A stretch of DNA of 52,400 bases from an uncultured Oscillospiraceae bacterium (GTDB taxonomy: Bacteria; Bacillota; Clostridia; Oscillospirales; Oscillospiraceae), in contig CAJOMA010000004.1 of NCBI GenBank assembly GCA_905235655.1, positions 1 to 52,400 of the forward strand, read 5' to 3'. The position numbers and the translations under genes are program-made. The number at the start of each line of letters is the position of its first letter. Position 1 is the stretch's first letter. Shown in pieces: positions 44,364 to 52,400 of this stretch. The notes beneath the pieces are model-generated. The model made no database searches. It was given only the letters and a program-made list of their open reading frames with translations, and had not been told where the DNA came from.

Positions 44364-46785
44364 AAGATTGACGTGCGTGATCCGTTTTACTCGCTTCCTT
44401 TCGGTCACGCTTGCGCATCTGGCTGTCGAAGATCATCAGGAAGAAGCTGTAAAGGGTAGGACAGGCGATCATCAGAACAATCAGAACCAGAATGGAAGTC
44501 CCGTCGAGCGCGACCAGCTCAAAGATACCGGTCAGGAAGAACAGGGCGATGAGCATTGCAATGAGCATCGCGGAGAACACTGCGATACGCAGCCTGGTAA
44601 ACGGCCGGCAGACGGAATAAAGCGTGACAAAGCCGACGGTCGCAACGACCCAGACCGCGATCGTATCGTAGTTTTCCTGCGGAAGCTCGAGAATTTTGGT
44701 GAAGAAGCCCGCGATCAGCACGAGGATCAGGTTTGTCAGGCCGCCCGGCATGGCGCGGCGGATGACGTTGCGCATAAATTTTCCCTCGACTCTGGCGTAA
44801 TTCGGCTCCAACGCGAGGAAAAACGCCGGCACGCCGATGGTCAGCGCGCTGATCAGCGAAAGCTGAATCGCCTGCATGGGGAAGGGCATGTTGATAAACA
44901 GCAGCAGGAGCGCAAGGGTGAAGGAAAAAATATTCTTCACAAGGAAGAGGGACGCGGCGCGCTGGATGTTGTTGATCACGCGGCGGCCTTCTGCGACAAT
45001 GCCGGGCATCGCGCTGAACTGGGAGTCCAGCAGCACGATCTGCGACACCTGCGACGCCGCCTGACTGCCGGACGCCATGGCGATACCGCAGTCGGAGTCC
45101 TTGAGGGCAAGCACGTCGTTCACGCCGTCGCCGGTCATGGCGACGGTATGCCCCTGCGACTGGAACGCGCGGACGAGCTTCCGCTTCTGATCCGGCGTCA
45201 CGCGGCCGAAAACGGTATATTTTTGCACCGCGTCGCTGAAATCCTCGTCTGTAATCAGCACGGAGGTGTCGATGTACCTGTCAGCGTTCAGAATGCCGGC
45301 TCTGGAGGCGACCTCGGAGACGGTGATGGGATTGTCGCCGGAGATCACGCGGATGGAGACGCCCTGCTCGGCAAAATACTTGAATGTGGCGGGCGCGTCC
45401 TCGCGGATGAGGTTGTTCAGGAAGATCAGCGCGATCGGATTGACGCGGCGGCTTTCGAGCACACCTTCGATCTTTGCGTCGTAAGCGGCAAGCAGGAGCA
45501 CGCGGCAGCCTCTTGCAGACCATGGCTCGGCGTTGCCGCGAATGCTGTCGTAACGGTCGCCCATGATAAACTCCGGCGCGCCGATGATATACTGTCCGTT
45601 TTCGCCGAAATCGGCGGAGGACCATTTGCTGGAGGAGGAGAAGGGGATACGGCCGACCGCTTTCCAGTCTGACTGCAGACCGAATTGCTCGGCCATCGCC
45701 TTCGCCGTTTCATTGTCCGGCTCCTGCCCGGCATAGAAGGCGGCGAGGATTTTTTCGATGTCCTCATAGGAATAGCCGCTTGCCTCCAGTGGGAAAATAT
45801 CGGAGACCTCCATGCGCGGCTCCGTGATCGTACCGGTCTTGTCCACGCAGAGGATGTCGACGTGGGCAAGCGTCTCGATGCAGTTCATATCCTGCACGAG
45901 AACGCGCTTCCTCGTCAGCTTCAGACTGCTGACCGCAATGGCGACGCTTGTCAGAAGGTAGAGCCCTTCCGGGATCATGCCGATCAGCGCGGCGACGGTT
46001 TTCTCTACGGAATTGCGAAACGGCATTTCCTGCATCTGACGGATGAACAGGATAATGCCCATCGGGATCAGCGCAATGCCGACGACGGTGATCAGCTTCG
46101 TCAGGGAGTTCATCATCTCCGAGCTTGTGGATTTTACGTCAGCGCGCGCCTCTGCCGCCAGTCTTGCGGCGTAGCTGTCCGCGCCGACCTGCGTGAGCTG
46201 CGCCGTGCAGCGGCCGGAAATCACAAAGCTGCCGGATTTCAGAGAATCGCCGGGGTTTTTGATGATGGCGTCCGCCTCGCCGGTCAGCAGGGATTCGTTG
46301 ACCTGCATCTGCCCGTCGCAAACGACCGCGTCGGCGCAGATCTGGTTGCCGGCGGCAAATTCCACGATGTCGTCGCGGACAAGCTGATCCGTCGGAATCT
46401 CGTGCCGCTTGCCGTCGCGGATCACGCGCAGCCTTCCTGCGGCAACGAGCGTCAGCTTATCCACGGCGCGCTTGGCGCGAATTTCCTGCACAACGCCGAT
46501 GACCGTGTTGATCACGGCAATGATCAGGAAGGTCATGTTTTTGAACGAGCCGACGATCAGCAGGGCGACGGCAAGCACAATGAAAATCAGATTGAAGAAG
46601 GTGAAGACCTTCTCGCGGACGATCTGCTGTTCACTCTTTGTGTTGCTTGCAGGCGTGACGTTGCGCAGGCCGTTGTTCTGCCGCGCGACGACCTGCTCCG
46701 AGGTCAGACCGAGCGCGATGTTTGCGTCAACGACAGGGATTTCACGATATGTATGATTGGCAGGGAGGTACTTCTCTCGTTTCAT
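44362..46785 (-). CDS. Cation-translocating P-type ATPase (HAD-IC family)
   Basis: VDILCVDKTGTITEPRMEV, TGDGVNDVLALKDSDCGIAMASGSQAASQVSQIVLLDSQFSAMPGIVAEGRRVINNIQR, NESLLTGEADAI. Confidence 0.94.
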   Translation of the reverse strand: MKREKYLPANHTYREIPVVDANIALGLTSEQVVARQNNGLRNVTPASNTKSEQQIVREKVFTFFNLIFIVLAVALLIVGSFKNMTFLIIAVINTVIGVVQEIRAKRAVDKLTLVAAGRLRVIRDGKRHEIPTDQLVRDDIVEFAAGNQICADAVVCDGQMQVNESLLTGEADAIIKNPGDSLKSGSFVISGRCTAQLTQVGADSYAARLAAEARADVKSTSSEMMNSLTKLITVVGIALIPMGIILFIRQMQEMPFRNSVEKTVAALIGMIPEGLYLLTSVAIAVSSLKLTRKRVLVQDMNCIETLAHVDILCVDKTGTITEPRMEVSDIFPLEASGYSYEDIEKILAAFYAGQEPDNETAKAMAEQFGLQSDWKAVGRIPFSSSSKWSSADFGENGQYIIGAPEFIMGDRYDSIRGNAEPWSARGCRVLLLAAYDAKIEGVLESRRVNPIALIFLNNLIREDAPATFKYFAEQGVSIRVISGDNPITVSEVASRAGILNADRYIDTSVLITDEDFSDAVQKYTVFGRVTPDQKRKLVRAFQSQGHTVAMTGDGVNDVLALKDSDCGIAMASGSQAASQVSQIVLLDSQFSAMPGIVAEGRRVINNIQRAASLFLVKNIFSFTLALLLLFINMPFPMQAIQLSLISALTIGVPAFFLALEPNYARVEGKFMRNVIRRAMPGGLTNLILVLIAGFFTKILELPQENYDTIAVWVVATVGFVTLYSVCRPFTRLRIAVFSAMLIAMLIALFFLTGIFELVALDGTSILVLIVLMIACPTLYSFFLMIFDSQMRKRDRKEASKTDHARQS

Positions 46786-46979
46786 TTCGCACTCCGTAAT
46801 TCATACTTTTCTATATAATATTATAGCATAGTTTGACAGAAAAGAACATAGTTATCTTTCTTTTTTGTAAAAATTCGGCGATCTGCGTGATCTGCCGGAA
46901 CAACGTGAAAAAAAGATTAAAAAATATTGAAAAAAGCACTTGATTTTCGGAAGCTGTTGTGTTAGTATATGCAAGTCTG

Positions 46980-47048
46980 CAAATGGGTGGTCCTCTGCGG
47001 CGCGGTCAACGCCGGCATGAACGCCTAATAAACAAGGAGGACAACACT
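46980..47048 (+). ncRNA. Possible L19-type ribosomal protein leader upstream of rplS
   Basis: GC-rich segment GGTGGTCCTCTGCGGCGCGGTCAACGCCGGCATGAACGCC between a predicted promoter (TTGATT-17-TAGTAT) and the rplS Shine-Dalgarno; not verified by model. Confidence 0.3.
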
Positions 47049-47390
47049 ATGGATCTGATGAAGGCTCTGACCAGCCAGTACATGAAGGAAGAACTGCCGG
47101 AAATGAATGTCGGCGATACCGTTCGCGTTCATGTAAAAATCAAGGAAGGCGCTCGTGAAAGAGTGCAGGCTTTCGAGGGAACGATCATTGCCCGCAAGCA
47201 TGGCGGCATTGAAGAGTCCATCACCGTTCGCCGCCTGAGCTACGGCGTCGGCTGTGAGAAGGTTTTCCCCGTGCATTCGCCGAACATCGTGAAGGTGGAG
47301 ACCGTTCGCCGCGGCAAGGTTCGCCGTGCGAAGCTGTACTACCTGCGCTCCCGTCTCGGCAAGGCTGCCAAGGTCAAGGAAAGAGTTTAA
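47049..47390 (+). CDS. rplS: 50S ribosomal protein L19
   Basis: [91 protein letters not shown]. Confidence 0.97.
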   Translation: MDLMKALTSQYMKEELPEMNVGDTVRVHVKIKEGARERVQAFEGTIIARKHGGIEESITVRRLSYGVGCEKVFPVHSPNIVKVETVRRGKVRRAKLYYLRSRLGKAAKVKERV

Positions 47391-47398
47391 TCAAAACA

Positions 47399-47440
47399 CC
47401 CCCGTACCTCCCGAGAGGGAAGTACGGGGTTTGTTTTTTT
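47399..47440 (+). terminator. Rho-independent terminator after rplS
   Basis: CCCCGTACCTCCCGAGAGGGAAGTACGGGG then TTTGTTTTTTT. Confidence 0.85.
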
Positions 47441-47459
47441 GCAAAAAGTGTGATATAAT
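47431..47459 (+). promoter_or_regulatory. Candidate sigma-A promoter for nadE (TTGTTT-17-TATAAT)
   Basis: -35 lies within the T-tract of the rplS terminator. Confidence 0.5.
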
Positions 47460-47491
47460 AGCGGCAGAAACGAACTGCGGAGGTAAAAACG

Positions 47492-48235
47492 ATGGGATTT
47501 GACGCAAAAAAGGTAAAAAACGATATCGTCGCATGGATTCGCGACTGGTTTGAACGCAACGGAAAGGGCTGCAACGCGATCGTCGGCATTTCCGGCGGCA
47601 AGGACAGCTCCGTCGCCGCCGCGCTGTGCGTGGAAGCGCTCGGCAAGGACCGCGTGATCGGCGTGCTGATGCCCAACGGCGAGCAGCACGATATCGACAT
47701 GGCATATCTGCTGGTCAATCATCTCGGCATCGAGCGCTACGTCGTGAACATCAAGGACGGCTACGACGGATTGCTGCAAAGCGTCGAAGCGGCGATCGGG
47801 GAGGCGAGCAGCGACACGAAAATCAATCTCGCGCCGCGCATCCGTATGGCGACGCTCTACGCCGTATGCCAAAGCCGGAATGGCAGGGTAGTGAATACCT
47901 GTAATCTCTCCGAAGACTGGGTCGGCTATTCGACCCGCTACGGCGACAGCGTCGGCGATTTCAGCCCGCTGTCGATGATCTGCGTCCGAGAGGTCAAGGC
48001 GATCGGCAGGGAACTGGGTCTGCCGGAGGCGCTGATCGAAAAGGTGCCGATCGACGGCTTGTGCGGACAGACGGATGAGGACAAGCTCGGCTTTACCTAT
48101 GAAATGCTCGACAAGTATATCCGCGACGGAATCGAGCCGGACCCGGAAACGAAGGCGCGCATCGACCGCCTGTATGCACTTAACCGCTTCAAGGTGCGTT
48201 TCATGGACGTTTTCCCATACCAGCCGGAAGAATAA
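47492..48235 (+). CDS. nadE: NAD+ synthase (ammonia-dependent type)
   Basis: AIVGISGGKDSSVAAALCVEALG; VVNTCNLSEDWVGYSTRYGDSVGDFSPLS; DGLCGQTDEDKLGFTYEMLD. Confidence 0.95.
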   Translation: MGFDAKKVKNDIVAWIRDWFERNGKGCNAIVGISGGKDSSVAAALCVEALGKDRVIGVLMPNGEQHDIDMAYLLVNHLGIERYVVNIKDGYDGLLQSVEAAIGEASSDTKINLAPRIRMATLYAVCQSRNGRVVNTCNLSEDWVGYSTRYGDSVGDFSPLSMICVREVKAIGRELGLPEALIEKVPIDGLCGQTDEDKLGFTYEMLDKYIRDGIEPDPETKARIDRLYALNRFKVRFMDVFPYQPEE

Positions 48236-48294
48236 ACGCCGTATTAGATAAGGAGAAAAGAACCAAGAAATTATAGATTTACAGATAAATATTA

Positions 48295-48323
48295 TTGATT
48301 TACGATAAATATTGTACTATAAT
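48295..48323 (+). promoter_or_regulatory. Sigma-A promoter (TTGATT-17-TATAAT) for the lipoprotein gene
   Basis: Hexamers with 17-bp spacer; overlaps an imperfect direct repeat. Confidence 0.65.
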
Positions 48324-48370
48324 ACTTCCGGAGCAAACTTCAAAACAACGCGAAACGGAGGAAGTACAGC

Positions 48371-48865
48371 TTGAAACAGAAGACGAGAAGTGCCATTGCG
48401 CTCATTTTATTGGGGATGTTCACAATCATCGTTCTATCCGGATGCTTTGCGCAAGGAGAGCCGGGAATAGAGGCAGCAGAATCCCATTTACAGCGAGATT
48501 TGAATGATTTGCAGAATATGGTACAATGGATGCTGTCAACGGAATATGAAAGCATTGCATTTTGGCGCAGGAATAACTTTATGCTTGCAGAGCTTGAACA
48601 TCTTTCGATCGATGAAAGTATCCGTCCTACGTTAGATCGGCTTTATCATAACGGATATCAGTTTATCAGTATGGATAGAGAAGAGAACACGATTGTTTTT
48701 GAATACTGGTCAAGAACCATGCGTAATCAGAGTTGCGGCTTGGCTTACGTTTTGGACGAAGAGAGCCAGCCGGAAGTGCAATTCATTATGGAGAGTGAAC
48801 CCCTGTCCGTGAAAGGATGGTATTACTATTTTACGGATTATGAGGAATGGAGAGTACACCACTAA
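48371..48865 (+). CDS. Uncharacterised small lipoprotein
   Basis: MKQKTRSAIALILLGMFTIIVLSGCFAQGE (lipobox LSGC); TTG start; C-terminal part has no recognised family. Confidence 0.65.
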   Translation: MKQKTRSAIALILLGMFTIIVLSGCFAQGEPGIEAAESHLQRDLNDLQNMVQWMLSTEYESIAFWRRNNFMLAELEHLSIDESIRPTLDRLYHNGYQFISMDREENTIVFEYWSRTMRNQSCGLAYVLDEESQPEVQFIMESEPLSVKGWYYYFTDYEEWRVHH

Positions 48866-48900
48866 TTCTTAAATTATTAATTCAATTATTATTTCGATAC

Positions 48901-48928
48901 AAAAACGGCGGTCGTTCCGCCGTTTTTT
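48901..48928 (+). terminator. Rho-independent terminator
   Basis: AAAAACGGCGG-TCGTT-CCGCCGTTTTTT. Confidence 0.85.
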
Positions 48929-49026
48929 CACAGGGAGGAGAAGCGGCGAGTAAAAACAGCGTCAGCTTCGATCAAACGCCGCCGCGCGCGACTTGCCGAA
49001 CGTTTCCCGTCCGAATTACAATTCCG

Positions 49027-49056
49027 AACGCAACAAAATAAAAATTTTGTTGCGTT
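49027..49056. repeat. 13-bp perfect inverted repeat overlapping a promoter -35
   Basis: AACGCAACAAAAT-AAAA-ATTTTGTTGCGTT. Confidence 0.95.
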
Positions 49057-49078
49057 AGGAGGAGGCTTGTGCTATAAT
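49050..49078 (+). promoter_or_regulatory. Candidate promoter (TTGCGT-17-TATAAT) for the second Xer recombinase, with ~280-nt leader
   Basis: Hexamers with 17-bp spacer. Confidence 0.6.
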
Positions 49079-49366
49079 TGAGGTAAGAGCGGAACGATTG
49101 CCGTTATTTGCGGCGCAGCGGCGCTTTTGAGGTCGTTTTATTCTACGTTCGCCTTACCGTTGCTTTCTGCGCATCCATTCACGTTATTTTTAATTCTATT
49201 CGTATGATTCATTGTTTCCGCGTGCCGCGATTTGAATTGTTTGATACGATTCTTTTTTCTTTATTTTCCGCGCTCTTCTTCCGATAAAAATGCTTGAAAC
49301 GATGAAACGTTCCTTTCAAACTATTTTATCGGCTCCAGAGCAGACTTTCTTTCCGGAGGTTTTCAT

Positions 49367-50383
49367 ATGCAGCAATATTCCGACTGTCCGCAGGTACTCC
49401 GTGAGTTTTTGTCCTACCACGAAACGATCAAAGGTCAATCCGCCCGCACGATCAGCGAATACTATCTCGATCTGCGGCTTTTCTTGCGTTTCATGAAGCT
49501 GGTCAAGAATGAAATGCCCTATACGACCGACCTCAATTCGATTTCGATCAAGGACGTTGATTTGGAATTTATAAAAACGATAACTATTACTGATATTTAT
49601 GATTTTCTATCGTATCTTGCCAACGACCGGAAATCCGATGAATACGCGGACGCAGGAATCGGCGCGGCGGCGCGCTTCCGTAAGCTGTCTGCGATCAAGT
49701 CCTTCTATAAGTATCTGACCGTTCGCACGAAGCTCCTGACGGTCAATCCCGTCAAGGATATGGAGTATCCAAAGCTGCAAAAAGCGCTTCCCCGCTATCT
49801 GACGCTCGAGGAGTCCAAACAGCTCCTGCTGTCGGTGCATGGACCGAACGCGGCGCGTGATTATGCGATTTTGATGCTGTTTCTGAACTGTGGAATCCGC
49901 CGCTCCGAGCTTGTCGGTCTCAATTTGACGGACGTTTATGAGGACAGAATCCGCGTTTTAGGCAAAGGCAACAAGGAACGCTTCGTCTATTTCGGCTCCG
50001 CCTGCAAGGCAGCGATCGACGCCTACCTGCCGGAGCGCAAAAAGCAGGTGCTGAGCGACGATCGCGCTCTGTTCGGCTCGCGTGACAGCAACCGGATCAG
50101 CGTTACGGCGGTACATCGACTGGTCAAAAAGCACATTCTGGCGGCAGGACTCGACCCCGAGCGCTTTTCCGCGCACAAGCTGCGCCACACGGCGGCGACG
50201 CTGATGCTGAAAAACGGCGTGGATATCCGCACGGTGCAGGAGGTTCTCGGACACGAACACTTGAATACCACGGAAATCTATACCCACATTGAAAGCACAG
50301 AGCTGAAAATCGCAGCGGAGGCCAATCCCCTCTCCAGACTGACAAAACCGGAGGGATCCGATGAAGAAAACGCTGATTTTTGA
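49367..50383 (+). CDS. Xer-family tyrosine recombinase (XerC-like)
   Basis: FLNCGIRRSELVGLNLTDV; FSAHKLRHTAATLMLKNGVDIRTVQEVLGHEHLNTTEIYTHIES; SD GGAGG upstream. Confidence 0.93.
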   Translation: MQQYSDCPQVLREFLSYHETIKGQSARTISEYYLDLRLFLRFMKLVKNEMPYTTDLNSISIKDVDLEFIKTITITDIYDFLSYLANDRKSDEYADAGIGAAARFRKLSAIKSFYKYLTVRTKLLTVNPVKDMEYPKLQKALPRYLTLEESKQLLLSVHGPNAARDYAILMLFLNCGIRRSELVGLNLTDVYEDRIRVLGKGNKERFVYFGSACKAAIDAYLPERKKQVLSDDRALFGSRDSNRISVTAVHRLVKKHILAAGLDPERFSAHKLRHTAATLMLKNGVDIRTVQEVLGHEHLNTTEIYTHIESTELKIAAEANPLSRLTKPEGSDEENADF

Positions 50384-51011
50384 TCTGGATGGCACCGTTC
50401 TCGACACCCTGAAAGATTTGCAAAATAGTGTAAATTTTGCGCTGAAATCTTATAATTTCCGGCAAAAATCGCTCGAAGATGTCAGAAATTCGGTCGGAAA
50501 CGGTCTAAAAATGCTGATTCGGCGCACGCTTCCGACGGAGGCGGACGAAATGACCGTCTACCAAGTGCTGTCCACGATGAAGGAGCACTACCGGCTGCAC
50601 TGTCACGATGAAACAGCGCCGTATGACGGCGTGCCGGAGCTGTTGCACCGACTGCACACGGAGGGCTTCCGCATGGCGATCGTCTCGAACAAGGCGGATG
50701 CGATGACGAAAGAACTGCATCGCGTGTTCTTCTCCGATACGATTCAGGTTGCCATCGGGGAAACGGAGCGGCTGCATCGAAAACCCGCGCCGGATATGGT
50801 ATTCGAGGCGCTTCGGCAGCTCGGAACGGAGCAAAGCGACGCGATCTGTATCGGTGATTCCGAGGTAGATATCGAGACGGCGAGGAATGCGGGACTTCCC
50901 TGCCTGTCCGTAGGCTGGGGCTTCCGTTCCGAGGAAGCGCTGCTTGCGGCAGGCGCGGGTACGCTCTGTCGCACGCCGCAAGAGTTATATGAAGCGATAA
51001 AAGGAGCCTGA
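50361..51011 (+). CDS. HAD family hydrolase, phosphoglycolate phosphatase-like
   Basis: KTLIFDLDGTVLDTLKDLQNSVNFAL; MAIVSNKADAMTKEL; CIGDSEVDIETARNAGLPCLSVGWGFR. Confidence 0.93.
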   Translation: MKKTLIFDLDGTVLDTLKDLQNSVNFALKSYNFRQKSLEDVRNSVGNGLKMLIRRTLPTEADEMTVYQVLSTMKEHYRLHCHDETAPYDGVPELLHRLHTEGFRMAIVSNKADAMTKELHRVFFSDTIQVAIGETERLHRKPAPDMVFEALRQLGTEQSDAICIGDSEVDIETARNAGLPCLSVGWGFRSEEALLAAGAGTLCRTPQELYEAIKGA

Positions 51012-51028
51012 AAATGGCTCCTTTTATT
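50999..51028. terminator. Bidirectional terminator between convergent genes
   Basis: AAAAGGAGCC-TGAAAAT-GGCTCCTTTT. Confidence 0.8.
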
Positions 51029-51029
51029 G

Positions 51030-52037
51030 TTATAAGTTCAGGATTTTCTTGTAATACGGCCAAAGTCCGCACTTTTCGGGGTAATGGGGCGCGAGCTGGC
51101 AAAGATCGGTGCCGGGGTACTCGTTGCCCTCGATGATCACGGGACCGTCCGGCGTGATTGCAACATCCCAGCCGACGTGCCGCATTTGCGGCAGCACCAT
51201 CGCCGCCTTCTTCGCCAGCGCGATCGCGTCGGGCACCATGGGAAGCTGATAGCCCTCGAAGACGACGCCGGTATCGGGATGGGCGGTGAAGACATTGAAA
51301 TAATCGTCTGTCGCAACAGAGCAGATTTTGCCGGTCGTTTCATCCACGCGGCAGAGCATGCCGCCGCGTCCCGTGTTATCGCAGCAGCCGCCTCCCCTGC
51401 CGATCTTGACCATGATATAGGCGATCAGCACGTCGTCGTCGACAACATCCGTCACGATCCGCATGGAATTGACGGACGACGGATGGAGCTTTGCCATATC
51501 CGGATGCTGCTTGATCGCATGCTCCAGAATCGGCAGGTTTTTCTTGTGTACATAGTTCAAAATCGCTTCAGTATTCTCAAAATCCGCGACGTTGACCTTT
51601 TCCACACCCGCGCCGCAGGAGCCGTGATTCGGCTTTGCGAAGAAGCAGGTTTGCCCCTGCAGGAATTCTTCCAGCTCCGCCACGGTCGCCGTCTCGCCGT
51701 TGAGGGTTTTGCGGCACAGGAACGGCGCGAAGCGTTCGTTAAAGCGCAGCTTGTCGTCAAATTCCTCCGCGATCGAATAGTCGTTCATCAGCTCGCAGAC
51801 CTTCTTGTTGCGCACGCGCGTCAGATAGGTGTTGCGCTGCTTGCCGTTCATATTATAGAAGCCGAACATGACGTAATCGTAGTAGCCCGCGCCGTAGCGC
51901 AGGGCGCACCACGCCATCGAGCAAAGCGTCCGCGCTTTGCTCTGTCCGCATTTTTCCTTGACGACACCGGTCATTTGCTTGAGCTTATCAAATTTCATCC
52001 CGCGCACCACGCGGGCGAAATATTTGATTCCGGGCAT
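51030..52037 (-). CDS. Sugar-transfer-associated ATP-grasp family protein
   Basis: FFAKPNHGSCGAGVEKV, PSSVNSMRIVTDVVDDDVLIAYIMVKIGRGGGCCDNTGRGGMLCRVD, VGWDVAITPDGPVIIEGNEYPGTD. Confidence 0.88.
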   Translation of the reverse strand: MPGIKYFARVVRGMKFDKLKQMTGVVKEKCGQSKARTLCSMAWCALRYGAGYYDYVMFGFYNMNGKQRNTYLTRVRNKKVCELMNDYSIAEEFDDKLRFNERFAPFLCRKTLNGETATVAELEEFLQGQTCFFAKPNHGSCGAGVEKVNVADFENTEAILNYVHKKNLPILEHAIKQHPDMAKLHPSSVNSMRIVTDVVDDDVLIAYIMVKIGRGGGCCDNTGRGGMLCRVDETTGKICSVATDDYFNVFTAHPDTGVVFEGYQLPMVPDAIALAKKAAMVLPQMRHVGWDVAITPDGPVIIEGNEYPGTDLCQLAPHYPEKCGLWPYYKKILNL

Positions 52038-52050
52038 AGACTTCCCTCCC

Positions 52051-52304
52051 TCAAAGCGCGACGGCGATCGCCTCGCGGACGTTTTTTACGCGCAGAAGCT
52101 CCAGACCGTCGGGAGCCTTAAGCTCCTTTGTACCGCTGCGCGGGATGATACACTGCGTAAAGCCGAGCCTGCGAATCTCCGCAAGCCGCTGCGAAAGCTG
52201 ACCGACCGCGCGAATCTCGCCGGTCAGTCCGACCTCGCCGACTGCGGCGAGCAGATCGGAAACGGGCTTGTCCTGCGCCGCGGAAGCGGCGGCGATCACG
52301 ACTT
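52051..52304 (-). CDS. radA: DNA repair protein RadA, C-terminal part only (5' end replaced at the contig edge)
   Basis: VVIAAASAAQDKPVSDLLAAVGEVGLTGEIRAVGQLSQRLAEIRRLGFTQCIIPRSG; upstream coding interrupted at ~52300-52305. Confidence 0.88.
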
Positions 52305-52400
52305 ACCCAACTCAGACGACTTGTAAATGGAGTTGCCCGTGCGGACGGTATAGCCTCTTACAACTCCATGAGAGTCATAACGTAGTTTCAGGTCGTAACC
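52299..52400 (-). other. Fragment encoding a relaxase/mobilisation-protein-like peptide, foreign to radA
   Basis: Reverse strand GYDLKLRYDSHGVVRGYTVRTGNSIYKSSELGKS*; resembles C-terminal parts of Bacteroidetes mobilisation relaxases by recall. Confidence 0.45.

Noticed and set aside
44359-45672. 437-aa ORF on + strand
   Set aside because: Antisense to the P-type ATPase, whose motifs (DKTGT, TGDGVNDV) are unambiguous on the - strand.

Overview
The window is a high-GC Clostridia-like (Ruminococcaceae/Oscillospiraceae type by gene content, inferred) chromosomal segment, mostly core genes on the + strand. In order: rsuA/rluB-type pseudouridine synthase, PucR/CdaR regulator, ftsEX plus M23 and S41 peptidases, greA, lysS, a MATE transporter fused to an RsbW-like ATPase domain, DUF4298, SAM methyltransferase, Sfp-type PPTase, ribokinase, SPOUT methyltransferase, dprA, topA, trmFO, plsX, rnc, smc, ftsY, rph, rdgB, yhbY, nadD-yqeK fusion, LCP, rsfS, leuS, rpsU, xdhC, tRNA-Val(CAC), msrA, queA, tgt, yajC, a TIGR04086-like protein, Xer recombinase 1, YqeG, M24 peptidase, efp, a CD1247-like protein, PH-domain protein (-), P-type ATPase (-), rplS, nadE, a lipoprotein, Xer recombinase 2, an HAD phosphatase, ATP-grasp (-) and partial radA (-). 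Both ends look chimeric. The first ~770 bp encode an internal/C-terminal ftsH fragment of different character, joined in frame to the N-terminus of an unrelated protein. The last ~100 bp encode a relaxase-like peptide that interrupts radA. The most interesting under-described items are: (i) an antisense 42-aa acidic/Gly-Ser peptide gene with its own consensus promoter, Shine-Dalgarno and terminators (9295-9574); (ii) a tiny Cys-containing peptide with tandem promoters (34434-34621), next to a dense palindrome cluster carrying duplicated and inverted tRNA 3' tails; (iii) a dif-like Xer site with tandem half-sites just upstream of a Xer recombinase (38996-39036); (iv) a MATE-HATPase fusion; (v) a promoter-overlapping palindrome and long structured leader before the second Xer recombinase. 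I found no CRISPR array, intact prophage or defence system. No database search was run, so family names come from motif recognition.
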